A stretch of 64,000 bases of DNA from Verrucomicrobiaceae bacterium (GCA_947466075.1 CANIBP010000005.1:102315-166314); one strand, 5' to 3'. Numbered from the stretch's first letter, positions 1 to 9,795 are shown. Notes: generated by a model not told the origin, from the sequence alone. Numbers and translations are program-made.

Positions 1-268
1 CGAATTGATTCTCGTTGTCCTTGAAGACCATCGGCACCCACTCAACGCCTTCCGGAAGCCCCACAGGTCGCTTCGAGGTCCAGTTGTAGATCCATTGTAC
101 TTTCAAGTCTGTCACACAACGTGCCTGCTGCGGTGACTTCAGCCCCGTGGCATAGCCTTTCTTGATTTCTTTTTTGCCTGCAGACTGGGCTCGCAGAGCG
201 TTCGGGACTAGCAGCGAGGAGAGGGACAAGCTGCTCTGAAGAAAATGTCGGCGCGATTTGAGTGTCAT
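1..268 (-). CDS. Secreted Asl1/GH128-like glycoside hydrolase, 5' part only
   Basis: Only the first 89 codons are inside the window; the gene runs off the left edge. The product begins MTLKSRRHFLQSS, a twin-arginine signal followed by a Ser/Leu-rich hydrophobic stretch ending near ALRAQSA. The mature part reads VQWIYNWTSKRPVGLPEGVE and then WVPMVF, which resembles the start of the Asl1 catalytic core (PF11790, related to GH128), where a W-Y-x-N-W strand is followed by a (V/F)PM strand. A role in glucan or other polysaccharide cleavage outside the cytoplasm is inferred. It lies 16 bp behind the LacI-type regulator on the same strand, so the two are probably co-transcribed. The family assignment rests on this short piece only. 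Confidence 0.6.
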   Translation of the reverse strand, partial: MTLKSRRHFLQSSLSLSSLLVPNALRAQSAGKKEIKKGYATGLKSPQQARCVTDLKVQWIYNWTSKRPVGLPEGVEWVPMVFKDNENQF

Positions 269-284
269 GATGGACGCGTTTCTA

Positions 285-1379
285 TCACGTCACGGCGAAG
301 CCGGTCAATGACCGTCTTTGCTCATGACCATCTTTGCTCGGGCTCACCCGTACACTCGGCCCATCCACCCACTGGGGCGGGATCATGATCTGGCGCGGCA
401 CTTCGGGCACGCCGTGTTCGTGCTGAGAAAGCTGCGTGACGACCAAATCAACTGCCGCAGCGGCGAGATGATCGCGCCGTTGATAGATGCCAGCGCACTC
501 GGTCATCTTCGGCGTCCAGTCATGCACGACGAAGCCAATGTCTCTCGGCACTCGCAAACCAAGACGCTTCAACCAGCCGGGCACATGGGTATCGAAAGTG
601 ATGAGTGCGTCGGGTTGGTGCTCGCGCATCCATTTGGCAAAAGGATCGTAGCCTCGGCTGATATCATTGCTCGGGAAGAGCAGCAGCGGCACGCGATCAT
701 CTGGCGGCAGGCCGTGCTGCCAGTGAAACAAGCCACCGCTATAGCCGAACTGCGAGCGGTTCACGATCCACTTCGTCACCGCCACGCCGATGCGCTTGTA
801 ACCGCGCGCGGCGAGCTGTTCCGCTGCCATGTGAATGCCCAGGGTCATGTTTCCAGCGCACATGTGAAGTGCTGGCGAGTTCATCGCATTCCCAAAAGTC
901 ACTGCGGCGAAGGGCGAGAAGTCGAGCTTGCTGCATGGCAACTGCGTGCTTTGCGGCGAAACGATCACGCCCTCGATGCCGCGTGCGTGCATGACTTTTT
1001 GCAGCTTCTTCGGCGTCAGGCCATCCTTACCCAGCCAAAACTCCTCCACCGCGTATCCATGTCCATGCGCACGGCTGCGGATCGGCTCGATGGGCACATA
1101 CTGGTATGAGGCGCTCAGCAGTCCATCCTGCGGCACATGCTCGCGAATCACCGCGATCACCGCCCGCACTCGCGTTTCCTTCTTTCCGCGCACCACCTGC
1201 ATCATGCGCGCAAGGTGCGGGTCCGGCTGGTAGTTCAGTCGCTTTGCCTCCGTCTGCACCCGTGCCCGCGTCTCCGTCGAAACCTTCGGCGCTCCACGCA
1301 GCACCCGCGACACCGTCATCATCGACACGCCTGTGGCACGTGCGATGTCTTTGAGCGTGGCGGAGGTGGTTTCGGGCAC
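285..1379 (-). CDS. LacI-family transcriptional regulator
   Basis: A DNA-binding regulator with an N-terminal LacI helix-turn-helix (TLKDIARATGVSMMTVSRVL) and a C-terminal periplasmic-binding-protein-like sensor domain of about 270 residues. In this family, ligand binding to the sensor domain changes operator affinity. I chose GTG at 1379 because it puts the HTH seven residues from the start, as is usual; an in-frame ATG at 1448 would add 23 residues without a convincing ribosome site. The palindrome gtgttagcataacat ends immediately upstream of this GTG, so the gene is probably autoregulated. The same palindrome precedes the sialidase operon at 7.1 kb. A glycoside hydrolase gene follows 16 bp downstream. 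Confidence 0.85.
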   Translation of the reverse strand: MPETTSATLKDIARATGVSMMTVSRVLRGAPKVSTETRARVQTEAKRLNYQPDPHLARMMQVVRGKKETRVRAVIAVIREHVPQDGLLSASYQYVPIEPIRSRAHGHGYAVEEFWLGKDGLTPKKLQKVMHARGIEGVIVSPQSTQLPCSKLDFSPFAAVTFGNAMNSPALHMCAGNMTLGIHMAAEQLAARGYKRIGVAVTKWIVNRSQFGYSGGLFHWQHGLPPDDRVPLLLFPSNDISRGYDPFAKWMREHQPDALITFDTHVPGWLKRLGLRVPRDIGFVVHDWTPKMTECAGIYQRRDHLAAAAVDLVVTQLSQHEHGVPEVPRQIMIPPQWVDGPSVRVSPSKDGHEQRRSLTGFAVT

Positions 1380-1380
1380 G

Positions 1381-1395
1381 GTGTTAGCATAACAT
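1381..1395. promoter_or_regulatory. Candidate LacI-type operator, regulator copy
   Basis: The sequence gtgttagcataacat is a near-perfect palindrome (TGTTA-gca-TAACA core) directly before the regulator start. It differs by one base from the 15-bp site at 7064-7078. A further partial copy, tgttagca on the minus strand, lies at 1465-1472. Autoregulation by the adjacent LacI-family protein is inferred. Confidence 0.65.
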
Positions 1396-1504
1396 ACGAA
1401 GAAGCATGTCCATCGGCGAAATGCTCGCGCACGCTGCCGTACTGGCATTCCCGAGTGGAGCTTGTGCTAACAGTGCTTTCCGCCATCATAAGGCTTTCCA
1501 CCCA

Positions 1505-4500
1505 ATGCCAAGGCCCCGCCACCTCCACTCCTTCAAGCTCGTTGAAAGCCGGTTCTTCGCCGGGCTTTCATGCTTTGCTGAGTTGGAGGACCGCATCAAT
1601 GCACTGCTCACACCTCAGGAGCGTGGCGCGGCGTTTGAGGTCTTCGCAGAGGCCTACCTTGCGACTCAGCGGGTGCCTCAGGCAAAGGAGGTCTGGCCAA
1701 TCGGGACAGAGTCTTTGGAACTTCGGCAGCGGCTGGTTCTACCAGCGACGGACAAGGGCATTGATGGGCTGATCCTTGCGGAGGATGATCAGTTCACAGC
1801 CTACCAAGTGAAGTTTCGCCAGGATCGACAGACCATTCTGTGGAATGACCTTGGGAACTTCTTCGGACTCGCTGACCGTGTGCCTCAGCGGCTTGTTTTC
1901 ACCAATGCTTACGAGGTCGGCGAAACGGCGACAGAGCGGCTTGGCTTCATGGCTGTGCGAGGGGCTGATTTGGATGAATTGGATGAATTGGATGCGCAAG
2001 ATTTTGCTGTCATCGAGGCTTGGCTCGCCGGAGAGCAGCGAACGCGAGAGCTTGCCTCGCCTGGAAAGCACCAGATGGAAGCAATCCTGAGCATCCGCCA
2101 AGGTTTGCAGAATGGTGATCGAGCTTTGGCACTCATGGCCTGCGGTTCAGGCAAGACACTCACGGCTTTGTGGGTGACGGACCAAATGGGGGTAAAGACC
2201 GTGCTCATTTTACTTCCCTCTCTTGCTCTTGTGCGGCAGACCTTGCACGAATGGCTGAGACATACCTCGTGGCCGCGAGGCGGGATGAGTTACATCTGTG
2301 TGTGCTCCGACACGACCGTGGACCGGGATTCAGACGAGATTCTGGTAAGGCCTGGGGACCTGGACTTTCCCGTCACCACTGACCCGTTGGTATTAAAGTC
2401 CTTCCTGTCCCGCGAGTATGACGGCGTTCGATTGGTTTTCAGCACCTACCAGCCCCTGAAGGTTGTTATCGAGGCATCTGCCGGAATGCCGCCGTTTGAC
2501 TTGGGAATCTTCGATGAAGCGCACAAGACAGCAGGACGCCCAGGGTTACGATTTGGCCTCGCACTAGACGACAAAAATGTCGCTATACGAAAGCGTCTCT
2601 TCATGACGGCAACGCCGAGGCACTACACCATCGCTCAACGTGACAAGGAGGGAGATGCCAAACTGGTATTCTCGATGGATCTCCCAGAGGTGTATGGCCC
2701 GGTGGTCTATTCGCTTCCGTTTACGGAAGCGGTGAAGGCTGGTATCATTTGCGGCTACCGGATCGTCATCTCAGTGGTTACGTCCAAAATGGTGACGGAT
2801 GAGGCCCTTCGGCGAAGCATCGTGATCGTCGATGGAGACGAGGTGAAGGCCCGTCAGGTGGCCAACCAGATCGCGCTCGCTTCTGTGGTGAAAAAATACG
2901 GTATCAAGAAGGCATTCACGTTCCATACCTCCGTCGCCTCGGCAAAATCCTTTGTGGTGGATGGGCCAGAGGGCATAGCCACTCATCTCCCGCAGTTCCA
3001 AGCGTTGCATGTCAACGGAAGCATGAACACGGCGGACCGTGAAAAGGTAATGAAAGCATTCCGACAGGCGTCTCAAGCCACTCTCTCGAATGCGCGATGC
3101 CTCACCGAGGGTGTTGATGTGCCTGCGGTTGATCTTGTCGCGTTCATGGCTCCTAAGCGCAGTTTGGTGGACATCGTCCAAGCGACAGGTCGGGCCATGC
3201 GCAAGTCAGAGGGCAAAGCAAAAGGCTACATTCTTGTGCCATTGTATGTCGAACAGGCTCGTGGTGAATCGGTTGAGCAAGCGGTGCTAAGAAGTGACTT
3301 CAGTGAGGTCTGGCGGGTGATCGACAATCTCAAACAGGTCGATGATGTTTTGGCTCAAGAGATCAGGGCCATGCGGCAGGACAAAGGCCGAACTGGCGGG
3401 TATGACGACAGTCGCTCCCGAGAACCATTCGACATCTTAGGGCCGGAGCTTTCACTCGATCAGCTCAGAGCCAGCATTACGGCCAAATGCCTGGAAGACG
3501 TGGGCGATCCTTGGGATGAGCGCTATGGCCAGATGCTGGCGTATTGGGAAGCCCATGGCACGACTGAGATTCCCTTCCGCTCACAAGACCATCCATTGCT
3601 CGCCAAGTGGATCGTCAATCAACGTGTCGCACGGCGCGCTGACAAATTGTCAGCCGAGCGAATCGCGCTCTTGGACAAGCTGGGTTTCAATTGGAACCCC
3701 AACCATGCTGAGTGGCGCACGCGTTATCTTGATCTAGTCGAATACAAGCAGATCAACGGTCACTGCAATGTCCCACAGACGCTATCGAAGGGTGGGCTGG
3801 CTCTGGCTAGCTGGCTGAGCAGTCAGCGCATGGAACGTCGTCGCGGTCTTCTAGATCCAGAACGAGAGAGGCTGCTCACAAACTTAGGAGTTGAGTGGAA
3901 CCGTGCGCCCGGAACGTGGGAAATGCGTTTTCAGGAGCTACTGAAATACAAGGAGGAGCACGACCATTGCCGAGTGCCTGCTCGTTCGCCGCAAAATAAA
4001 CTCTTGGCCGGATGGGTCGTGAAGCAGCGGGTGGAATGGCGCAAAGGAAAGATTTCCGCAGAGCGAAAGCGGCGCCTAGATGACATTGGCTTTCAATGGA
4101 AGGTGGTCAACGATGTGGATGAAACATGGGCAATTCGTTTGGCACAGCTCAAAGAGTTTCATGAGCAGCACGGCCATTCGCGGGTAACCAGGGAGAATGA
4201 AACCAGCAGCGGACTTGCCAATTGGGTCCAAGGAAAACGTTCCGCAAAGGGCACACGAGCTCTGACTGAGGAGCAAAAAGCGATTCTTTCGCAATTGGGG
4301 CTATGGCGCGAGGCACCTCGTGACAGCACCACCTGGGATTCAATGTTTGAAGCTTTACGGCAATACAAGCGGGAGTTAGGCGACACTTTGGTGCCGTTTG
4401 GGTGGGAAGTGAATCCTAGCCTTGCCACATGGGTTGGACGCAACCGAACCGCCAAGCGACGTGGAGAGTTGGAGCCAAAGAAAATCGCTCAGCTTGACGC

Positions 4501-5119
4501 TTTGGGATTCGACTGGGAGCCCAAGGTCGTCCGATGGTCTCGAATGATGGATGCGCTACGTGCGTTCGTGAAAGCAAACGGGCACTGCTCAGTTCCTTCG
4601 GCAGATCGGGCGCTCTCCAGTTGGCTATCAGGGCAAAGGGCAGCCCTCAAAAATGGCAGTCTAACTCAAGACCAGGCTAAAGCTCTGAATGAACTGGGGA
4701 TTTTGGATTCCAGCTTCACCGAAAGGTGGGAGCATCACTTCCCAGTTCTACGGGAGTATTTTCGTCTGCATGGTCATTGTGACATCGCTAGAGGTCATCC
4801 GCAGATCGACGACTTCCCGGAATGGATGGCGGAGGTCAGGGCAGCACGAAAGGCTGGGAAGCTTGCTCAGCAGCAAGTTCTTCAGCTAGACGCCATCGGC
4901 TTCGACTGGAATGCAAAGGAGCCCGATTGGGAAACGCGCTTGGAGCAGTTGCGCGAATCACGCAGTTCGCCGACACACAAAAAAGCATCAGCGCTACTCC
5001 CTGGCCTAGACAAGTGGATTGCTCACATTCGGAATCGCAGACATGAAGGTTTGTTGGACGATGACCAGATCGAATCGCTAAACGCCGAAGGATTCGCTTG
5101 GGAGCCCGGAGCTTATTAG
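1505..5119 (+). CDS. Nuclease-helicase with helicase-associated repeats, N-terminal part ending at an amber stop
   Basis: Residues 40-110 look like a PD-(D/E)XK nuclease core (Asp87 in DKGIDG, then Gln101-Val-Lys103 in YQVKF), as in Mrr-like and restriction-helicase proteins. A superfamily-2 helicase follows: Walker A CGSGKT at 213-218, DEAH at 337-340, TAT at 368-370, GVDVP and QATGRAMR at about 536-566. From residue 670 come tandem helicase-associated repeats (PF03457) of about 65 residues with the pattern W..R...L..Y...HGHC.VP, LA.W...QR, L..LGF.W. Eight are complete before TAG at 5117-5119. The frame stays open for 1.9 kb with nine more repeats. I chose ATG 1505 over ATG 1406 because upstream codons overlap the divergent regulator's control region. 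A role in defence against foreign DNA is inferred. Confidence 0.75.
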   Translation: MPRPRHLHSFKLVESRFFAGLSCFAELEDRINALLTPQERGAAFEVFAEAYLATQRVPQAKEVWPIGTESLELRQRLVLPATDKGIDGLILAEDDQFTAYQVKFRQDRQTILWNDLGNFFGLADRVPQRLVFTNAYEVGETATERLGFMAVRGADLDELDELDAQDFAVIEAWLAGEQRTRELASPGKHQMEAILSIRQGLQNGDRALALMACGSGKTLTALWVTDQMGVKTVLILLPSLALVRQTLHEWLRHTSWPRGGMSYICVCSDTTVDRDSDEILVRPGDLDFPVTTDPLVLKSFLSREYDGVRLVFSTYQPLKVVIEASAGMPPFDLGIFDEAHKTAGRPGLRFGLALDDKNVAIRKRLFMTATPRHYTIAQRDKEGDAKLVFSMDLPEVYGPVVYSLPFTEAVKAGIICGYRIVISVVTSKMVTDEALRRSIVIVDGDEVKARQVANQIALASVVKKYGIKKAFTFHTSVASAKSFVVDGPEGIATHLPQFQALHVNGSMNTADREKVMKAFRQASQATLSNARCLTEGVDVPAVDLVAFMAPKRSLVDIVQATGRAMRKSEGKAKGYILVPLYVEQARGESVEQAVLRSDFSEVWRVIDNLKQVDDVLAQEIRAMRQDKGRTGGYDDSRSREPFDILGPELSLDQLRASITAKCLEDVGDPWDERYGQMLAYWEAHGTTEIPFRSQDHPLLAKWIVNQRVARRADKLSAERIALLDKLGFNWNPNHAEWRTRYLDLVEYKQINGHCNVPQTLSKGGLALASWLSSQRMERRRGLLDPERERLLTNLGVEWNRAPGTWEMRFQELLKYKEEHDHCRVPARSPQNKLLAGWVVKQRVEWRKGKISAERKRRLDDIGFQWKVVNDVDETWAIRLAQLKEFHEQHGHSRVTRENETSSGLANWVQGKRSAKGTRALTEEQKAILSQLGLWREAPRDSTTWDSMFEALRQYKRELGDTLVPFGWEVNPSLATWVGRNRTAKRRGELEPKKIAQLDALGFDWEPKVVRWSRMMDALRAFVKANGHCSVPSADRALSSWLSGQRAALKNGSLTQDQAKALNELGILDSSFTERWEHHFPVLREYFRLHGHCDIARGHPQIDDFPEWMAEVRAARKAGKLAQQQVLQLDAIGFDWNAKEPDWETRLEQLRESRSSPTHKKASALLPGLDKWIAHIRNRRHEGLLDDDQIESLNAEGFAWEPGAY

Positions 5120-7012
5120 AAATGGGATGAACTTTATGAACGACTGCGCCACTACCATACACGGCATGGTCATAGCTCGGTTCCTATCGGGGACGAAGGA
5201 GATCCAGTCCTCGCACGGTGGGTCCAAACACAACGCCTCTTCTTCAAGAGGAAGAGCTTGGATGCTGACAAGGTGGCAAAACTCAATGCCCTGAACTTTG
5301 ATTGGAGTCCTACGGAGACAAACTGGCAAAGGCGAAGAGCTCAGTTGAAATCATTCATCCAAAAGCACGGACATTGCGATGTGCCTGAGTCAGATGAGCA
5401 TCTCAGTCTCTCTCGATGGACGGATTACGTCCGAAACAGACAACTCGAAGGATTGCTTGATGCTGATCGCAAGGCTGAACTCGACGCATTGGGATTCTCT
5501 TGGGAATCGCTGCGTCAGCCTGCGTGGGAGACCCAATTTGGCCGTCTCCTAGAGTATCGAGCGCAGCATGGCGATGTCCTTGTGCCCTTCGGGTATCCCG
5601 AAGACCCTGCCTTGGCTCGGTGGGTCCAGACTCAACGTATGGCGAACCGCCGTGGCGACCTTCCCCCAGATCGCAGGCAAAAGCTAATCGACGTAGGTTT
5701 TGATTGGAATCCACATGACACGAAATGGAACGGAAACTTTGCCAAACTCACGGCTTTCCATAAGTCGTGTGGTCATTGGGACCCCCCAGGCGACAGCTCA
5801 GAGATGTGCCGACTGGCCACATGGATCGACATTCAACGGAGTGCCCATCGTAAAGGGCAGCTGTCGCCCGACCGCGTGAAGGCGCTGAATGAGATCGGTT
5901 TTCCATGGTCCGTCAGTGAGCAGAAATGGGAGGAGTATGCTGCGCGGCTTCAGGGGTATATTCAGCGACACAACGAGTTCCCTGGTGGCAGCAAAGCGAA
6001 GAACGAAGGTGGCCTTCTGCGTTGGATTACGACGCAGCGCCGCGACAAGGAAGACGGCTTACTCAGCGAGGAGCGAGATCAGCGCCTGACTGCGATGGGT
6101 TTCCAATGGGAAAAGAGCAGTCAGCCCTGGGAGCAGATGTTTGAACAAGCGCGGTCGTTCCATGCCGAGCACGGCAACCTCGATGTGCCTCGGCGCGAGC
6201 ACTGGAGAAAGCTCGCTGAATGGGTGTCTGGGCAACGAACGGCCAAAAGAAATGGGCTGCTTGCGGTGGAGATGCAGACTTTGTTGGAATCCATCAACAT
6301 TGCCTGGGAGTTTGAGCCCAAAGGTTGGGACGTCAGGTATGGCGAGTTGCAAAAATACAAAGAAAGGTTTGGAGACTGTGATGTTCCTTACGAATGGCCC
6401 GAAGGCATCGAACTTTCCCGCTGGCTGACCAAGCAACGTCTAGCTCACACACGCGGCCAGCTTGAACCTGACAAGCTACAGAAACTCACTGTGCTCGGAG
6501 TCGATTGGAAGTCACGCCGCGATCAGTGGGATGGATGGTTCGACCAGCTTGTTGAGTTCAAGAATAAGCACGGGCATTTGATTCCCAGCTACTTTATCCC
6601 GGAAACCAAAAGGCTTTCCACTTGGTGCACAAGTCAACGAAAAGCTCAAAAAGAAGGACGGCTTCCGAAGGAGCGGGAAGAACGCCTGACTGAGTTAGGC
6701 TTCCAATGGGCGGAGAACCGCATCCGGGGTGATGGCTATTGGGATCTTCAATATCAAAGCATGGTCGAGTTCCAAAAAGAGCACGGTCACTGCAACGTCC
6801 CTGGTGGCTGGCGAGACAGAGAGCACCCAAATGACAAAGAGCGTCAGCTATCTAACTGGTGCTTTGTCCAAAATCGCACGTGGCGTGAGGGCAAATTGAA
6901 GCCTGAACGATATGAGAAACTCACGGATCTTGGCTTTGAATGGAAGCCAGCAACTACATCCACGAGTCCATCGACAGAGACGCCAGATTCTCAGGGTGGG
7001 CTTCAGCTTTAG
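5120..7012 (+). pseudogene. Helicase-associated repeat region after the amber stop, same frame
   Basis: This open stretch continues the preceding gene in the same frame directly after TAG. It starts with the second half of a repeat unit (KWDELYERLRHY), so the unit is cut between its linker and its first Trp. Nine helicase-associated repeats can be counted, ending in a short Thr/Ser-rich tail. There is no catalytic domain, so this part alone would at most bind nucleic acid. Internal reinitiation is possible (for example TTG at 5258), but no ribosome site or independent promoter is evident. A recent nonsense mutation or a base-call error is the simplest reading, because the repeat pattern downstream is intact and without frameshifts. 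Confidence 0.65.
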
Positions 7013-7063
7013 TTCAGCATGTCCCGGCTCATTTCTAGACCCAGCGTTTCCCGCCTCTGGGTG

Positions 7064-7078
7064 GTGTTAGCATAACAC
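7064..7078. promoter_or_regulatory. Candidate LacI-type operator before the sialidase operon
   Basis: The 15-bp sequence gtgttagcataacac is a perfect palindrome with a 3-bp centre (GTGTTA-gca-TAACAC). It lies 55 bp before the sialidase ATG and matches 14 of 15 bases of the site at the LacI-family gene 5.7 kb away. I infer that the same regulator controls both. Confidence 0.7.
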
Positions 7079-7133
7079 GCCATGACGGTATTTAAGACGC
7101 GAAATACCTCCTCCACTGCCGTTCTCTCGAAGC

Positions 7134-9764
7134 ATGTTTCTTCGATCCCTTTTCTGCCTTTTTGTTCTTGTTTCAGGGCAAGCGACTGCCGAGCGCACCA
7201 CCGACCCTGACCGCACGTGGCAAGGCATCCCTGGCCTTGAACGCACGGCGAAAGGGCGCGTGTTTGCCTCCTGGTTCACCGGCGGACCCAAAGAGCCCGC
7301 GCCGGAGAACACGGTGCTGCTTTGCTACAGCGACGATCAGGCAAAGACCTTCACCGCGCCGCAGGCGATGGGATTGCTCAAGGATGGCACCCGCTGCTAC
7401 GATCCTACGGTGTGGATCGATCCGAAGGGGCGGCTTTGGTATATCTTCAATCGCGGCAACAAAGACACCGCGCAGCACGATGTGTGGGCGCGAATTTGTG
7501 ACGAGCCCGATTCCACGCCGCCGGTCTTTGGTGAGGAGTTCCGCGTCGGTTTCGAGGGACCGTACGCCTTCCGCATGAACAAGCCGACCGTGCTTTCTTC
7601 GGGCGAGTGGATCATGCCTGTGACGCATGCGACAGAGCGCATCCAAGGCTGGTTCGCCGGACCAAAGCAGCTTCAAGGTGCCGGCATTTCGACCGACGAA
7701 GGCAAGACGTGGAAACTCCACGGAGCGCTGAAGGCTCCTGATTGGGCGCTGGAATGCATGATTACCGAATTGAAGGACGGGCGCCTGTGGCTACTCACAC
7801 GCACGGGCGGTGGCTACCTATGGGAAAGCCATTCCACTGACAAAGGCCGCACCTGGAGCGATGCGGTGCCGAGCACGATCAAGAATCCCGGCTCACGCTT
7901 CTTCATTCGCCGACTTGCGTCGGGCAATTTGCTGCTGGTAAACCACTTCAACTTCAAAGGTCGCAACAACCTCACCGCGCAAATCTCTACCGACGATGGC
8001 GCGACGTGGTGTGACGGCCTGCTGCTTGATGAGCGCAACAACGTCTCCTATCCCGACGGCGTGCAGGACAAGGACGGCCTCATCTGGATCACCTATGATC
8101 GCGACCGCCAAGGCGATGGCGAGATCTTACTGGCAAAATTCAAAGAGGAAGACATAGCCGCAGGCAAGAGCGTGTCCGGTGCGGTGTCTCTGAAGCAGAC
8201 GATCAACAAGCTGCACAAGCCCTCGCTGCTGCCCTCTAACTGGGACCCCGCGCTCGCTGGCGACATCGTCATGCAGCGTCTCGTTCGCGTCACCGCGCCG
8301 CAGGTGAAAGGAGCGCATGATGCGGAGTTCGTCTGTGTCGGCGATCGGGCTTACATCGTCGAGCATGACAACGACGTGACCCCCGGCCATGGCGCGGGCG
8401 TGGCGATGTATTGCGTGCTGACGGTGGTGAACATGAAGACGCTCAAGGTCGAAAAAAAGCACCCGATGGCCAAAGCGGGCCAGGCATTCGCCAACATCAC
8501 GCTGCCGGATGCGCAGGTCTTTGTGCCGCGCATCATCCGCAAGGAAGAGCACACGCTGCGCACCTACTTTTGCAGCCAGCCGGCCAAAGAACAGGCCGTG
8601 ACATGGTATCGCGACTTTGATCTGCGCACGCAGACCTTCGAGGACAGCATCCACAAAGCCAGGCTCAAGACCGCCGCAGGCACCTTCGACATGGAGCCGC
8701 GTCATTTTCATGCGGACGCAGCCGCTTTGGGCTTCAAACGGCCCAGCATCAATCAGGGCCTCTACATCTTCGATTCGTTCAAGGAGTTCGATGGCCGACG
8801 CTACGTCGCGCTCAATAACTTCCCCGGCAAACAAAACGCCCTCGCCTTGCTGCACGATGACTTCGCCACCTTTGAAGTCATCGGCCACTACAACGAGCCG
8901 CAGTCGCAGCAGCTCAGCGAATCCGCCGTGAACCGCCTGCCCGACGGCACCTGGATGGCCATCGTGCGCAACGACGCAGGCAACTACCACTTCACCACCA
9001 GTCAGGACGGCAAAACATGGACCGCCGCCGGGCCGGAACCCTTCGTGCCGAACGGTCTGAACTCCAAACCGACCTTCGATAAGTTCGCCGGCATCTATTA
9101 CCTCGGCTGGCAGGAGAACACCAAGATCCAGAACTGCAATCGCAGCGTCTTCAACGTGGACATCTCCCGCGATGGCAAAACCTGGCAGCGCAAATACCGC
9201 TTCGAGTCGCCGCATTCGTTTCAATACCCGACCTTCCATGAACACGAAGGCACCCTCTGGCTCACCGTCACCCAAAGCGACCACGGCGGCAGCACCGACC
9301 GCATCATGTTCGGCAAACTGGAAGCCGTGGGCCAGTTCGAGCCTCAAACCGGCCAAAAACGCATCGCCTGGCCCGCACCACCGCCACCCGAGCCCGCCTT
9401 CATGAAACCCGGCGTGAAGCTCTTCACGGATCGCGACTACGTCATCGACGAAATGCCCGAAGCGGTCAAAGACATGCCGTTTCTACGCACCAGCATCGAA
9501 AAGCTCGACGCGGAGGTTATCAAGCCCGGCACGCTTTACGCGCTGACTCCGACGATTCGTCCGAATGCTGCCAGCCAGGAGGATGCGTTACTCAAAGCAG
9601 GCTTTGTGAAAGTCGATGTGCCTGAGGTGCAGCTTTTCCCCGGCGAGATCAATCGTGTGAGCCTGTATCGCAAAGCGGTGAAGGCTGGTGAGCGGATCCA
9701 GTTCAAGAAGCTGGTGCTCATGATTGAAAGCAACGGTACCGCAATTCGTGAAATCAAACCTTGA
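7134..9764 (+). CDS. Secreted exo-alpha-sialidase-like protein with two BNR propeller regions
   Basis: An 876-residue protein with a signal peptide (MFLRSLFCLFVLVSGQATA). Asp-box (BNR) motifs S-x-D-x-G-x-T-W or variants are seen near residues 66, 185, 235, 285, 623 and 678, giving two beta-propeller regions: residues about 25-380, with a sialidase-like N-terminal strand GIPGLERTAKGRVFASW, and about 390-770. A C-terminal domain of about 100 residues (after PPPPEPAFMKPG) has no recognised match. The family hydrolyses terminal sialic acid or related residues from glycans; the true substrate cannot be read from the sequence. It is the first gene of a four-gene cluster and is preceded by the gtgttagcataacac operator. 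Confidence 0.75.
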   Translation: MFLRSLFCLFVLVSGQATAERTTDPDRTWQGIPGLERTAKGRVFASWFTGGPKEPAPENTVLLCYSDDQAKTFTAPQAMGLLKDGTRCYDPTVWIDPKGRLWYIFNRGNKDTAQHDVWARICDEPDSTPPVFGEEFRVGFEGPYAFRMNKPTVLSSGEWIMPVTHATERIQGWFAGPKQLQGAGISTDEGKTWKLHGALKAPDWALECMITELKDGRLWLLTRTGGGYLWESHSTDKGRTWSDAVPSTIKNPGSRFFIRRLASGNLLLVNHFNFKGRNNLTAQISTDDGATWCDGLLLDERNNVSYPDGVQDKDGLIWITYDRDRQGDGEILLAKFKEEDIAAGKSVSGAVSLKQTINKLHKPSLLPSNWDPALAGDIVMQRLVRVTAPQVKGAHDAEFVCVGDRAYIVEHDNDVTPGHGAGVAMYCVLTVVNMKTLKVEKKHPMAKAGQAFANITLPDAQVFVPRIIRKEEHTLRTYFCSQPAKEQAVTWYRDFDLRTQTFEDSIHKARLKTAAGTFDMEPRHFHADAAALGFKRPSINQGLYIFDSFKEFDGRRYVALNNFPGKQNALALLHDDFATFEVIGHYNEPQSQQLSESAVNRLPDGTWMAIVRNDAGNYHFTTSQDGKTWTAAGPEPFVPNGLNSKPTFDKFAGIYYLGWQENTKIQNCNRSVFNVDISRDGKTWQRKYRFESPHSFQYPTFHEHEGTLWLTVTQSDHGGSTDRIMFGKLEAVGQFEPQTGQKRIAWPAPPPPEPAFMKPGVKLFTDRDYVIDEMPEAVKDMPFLRTSIEKLDAEVIKPGTLYALTPTIRPNAASQEDALLKAGFVKVDVPEVQLFPGEINRVSLYRKAVKAGERIQFKKLVLMIESNGTAIREIKP

Positions 9765-9795
9765 TCACGAACTCCATTACTTGGTATCACCATTC

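Noticed and set aside
5117..5119. Programmed recoding of the amber codon (for example pyrrolysine)
   Set aside because: No pylT/pylS-type genes or special downstream structure are seen, and other genes in the window use TAG as a normal stop (for example 6 of the accessory frames end in TAG or TAA); nonsense mutation or error is simpler.
3505..7000. CRISPR-like or DNA-level tandem repeat
   Set aside because: The periodicity is at the protein level (about 65-residue helicase-associated units); DNA copies are too diverged and spacers are absent.
8127..9356. 409-codon minus-strand frame inside the sialidase-like gene
   Set aside because: The sense frame has a signal peptide and repeated Asp boxes; the antisense frame is low-complexity Val/Gly/Glu.
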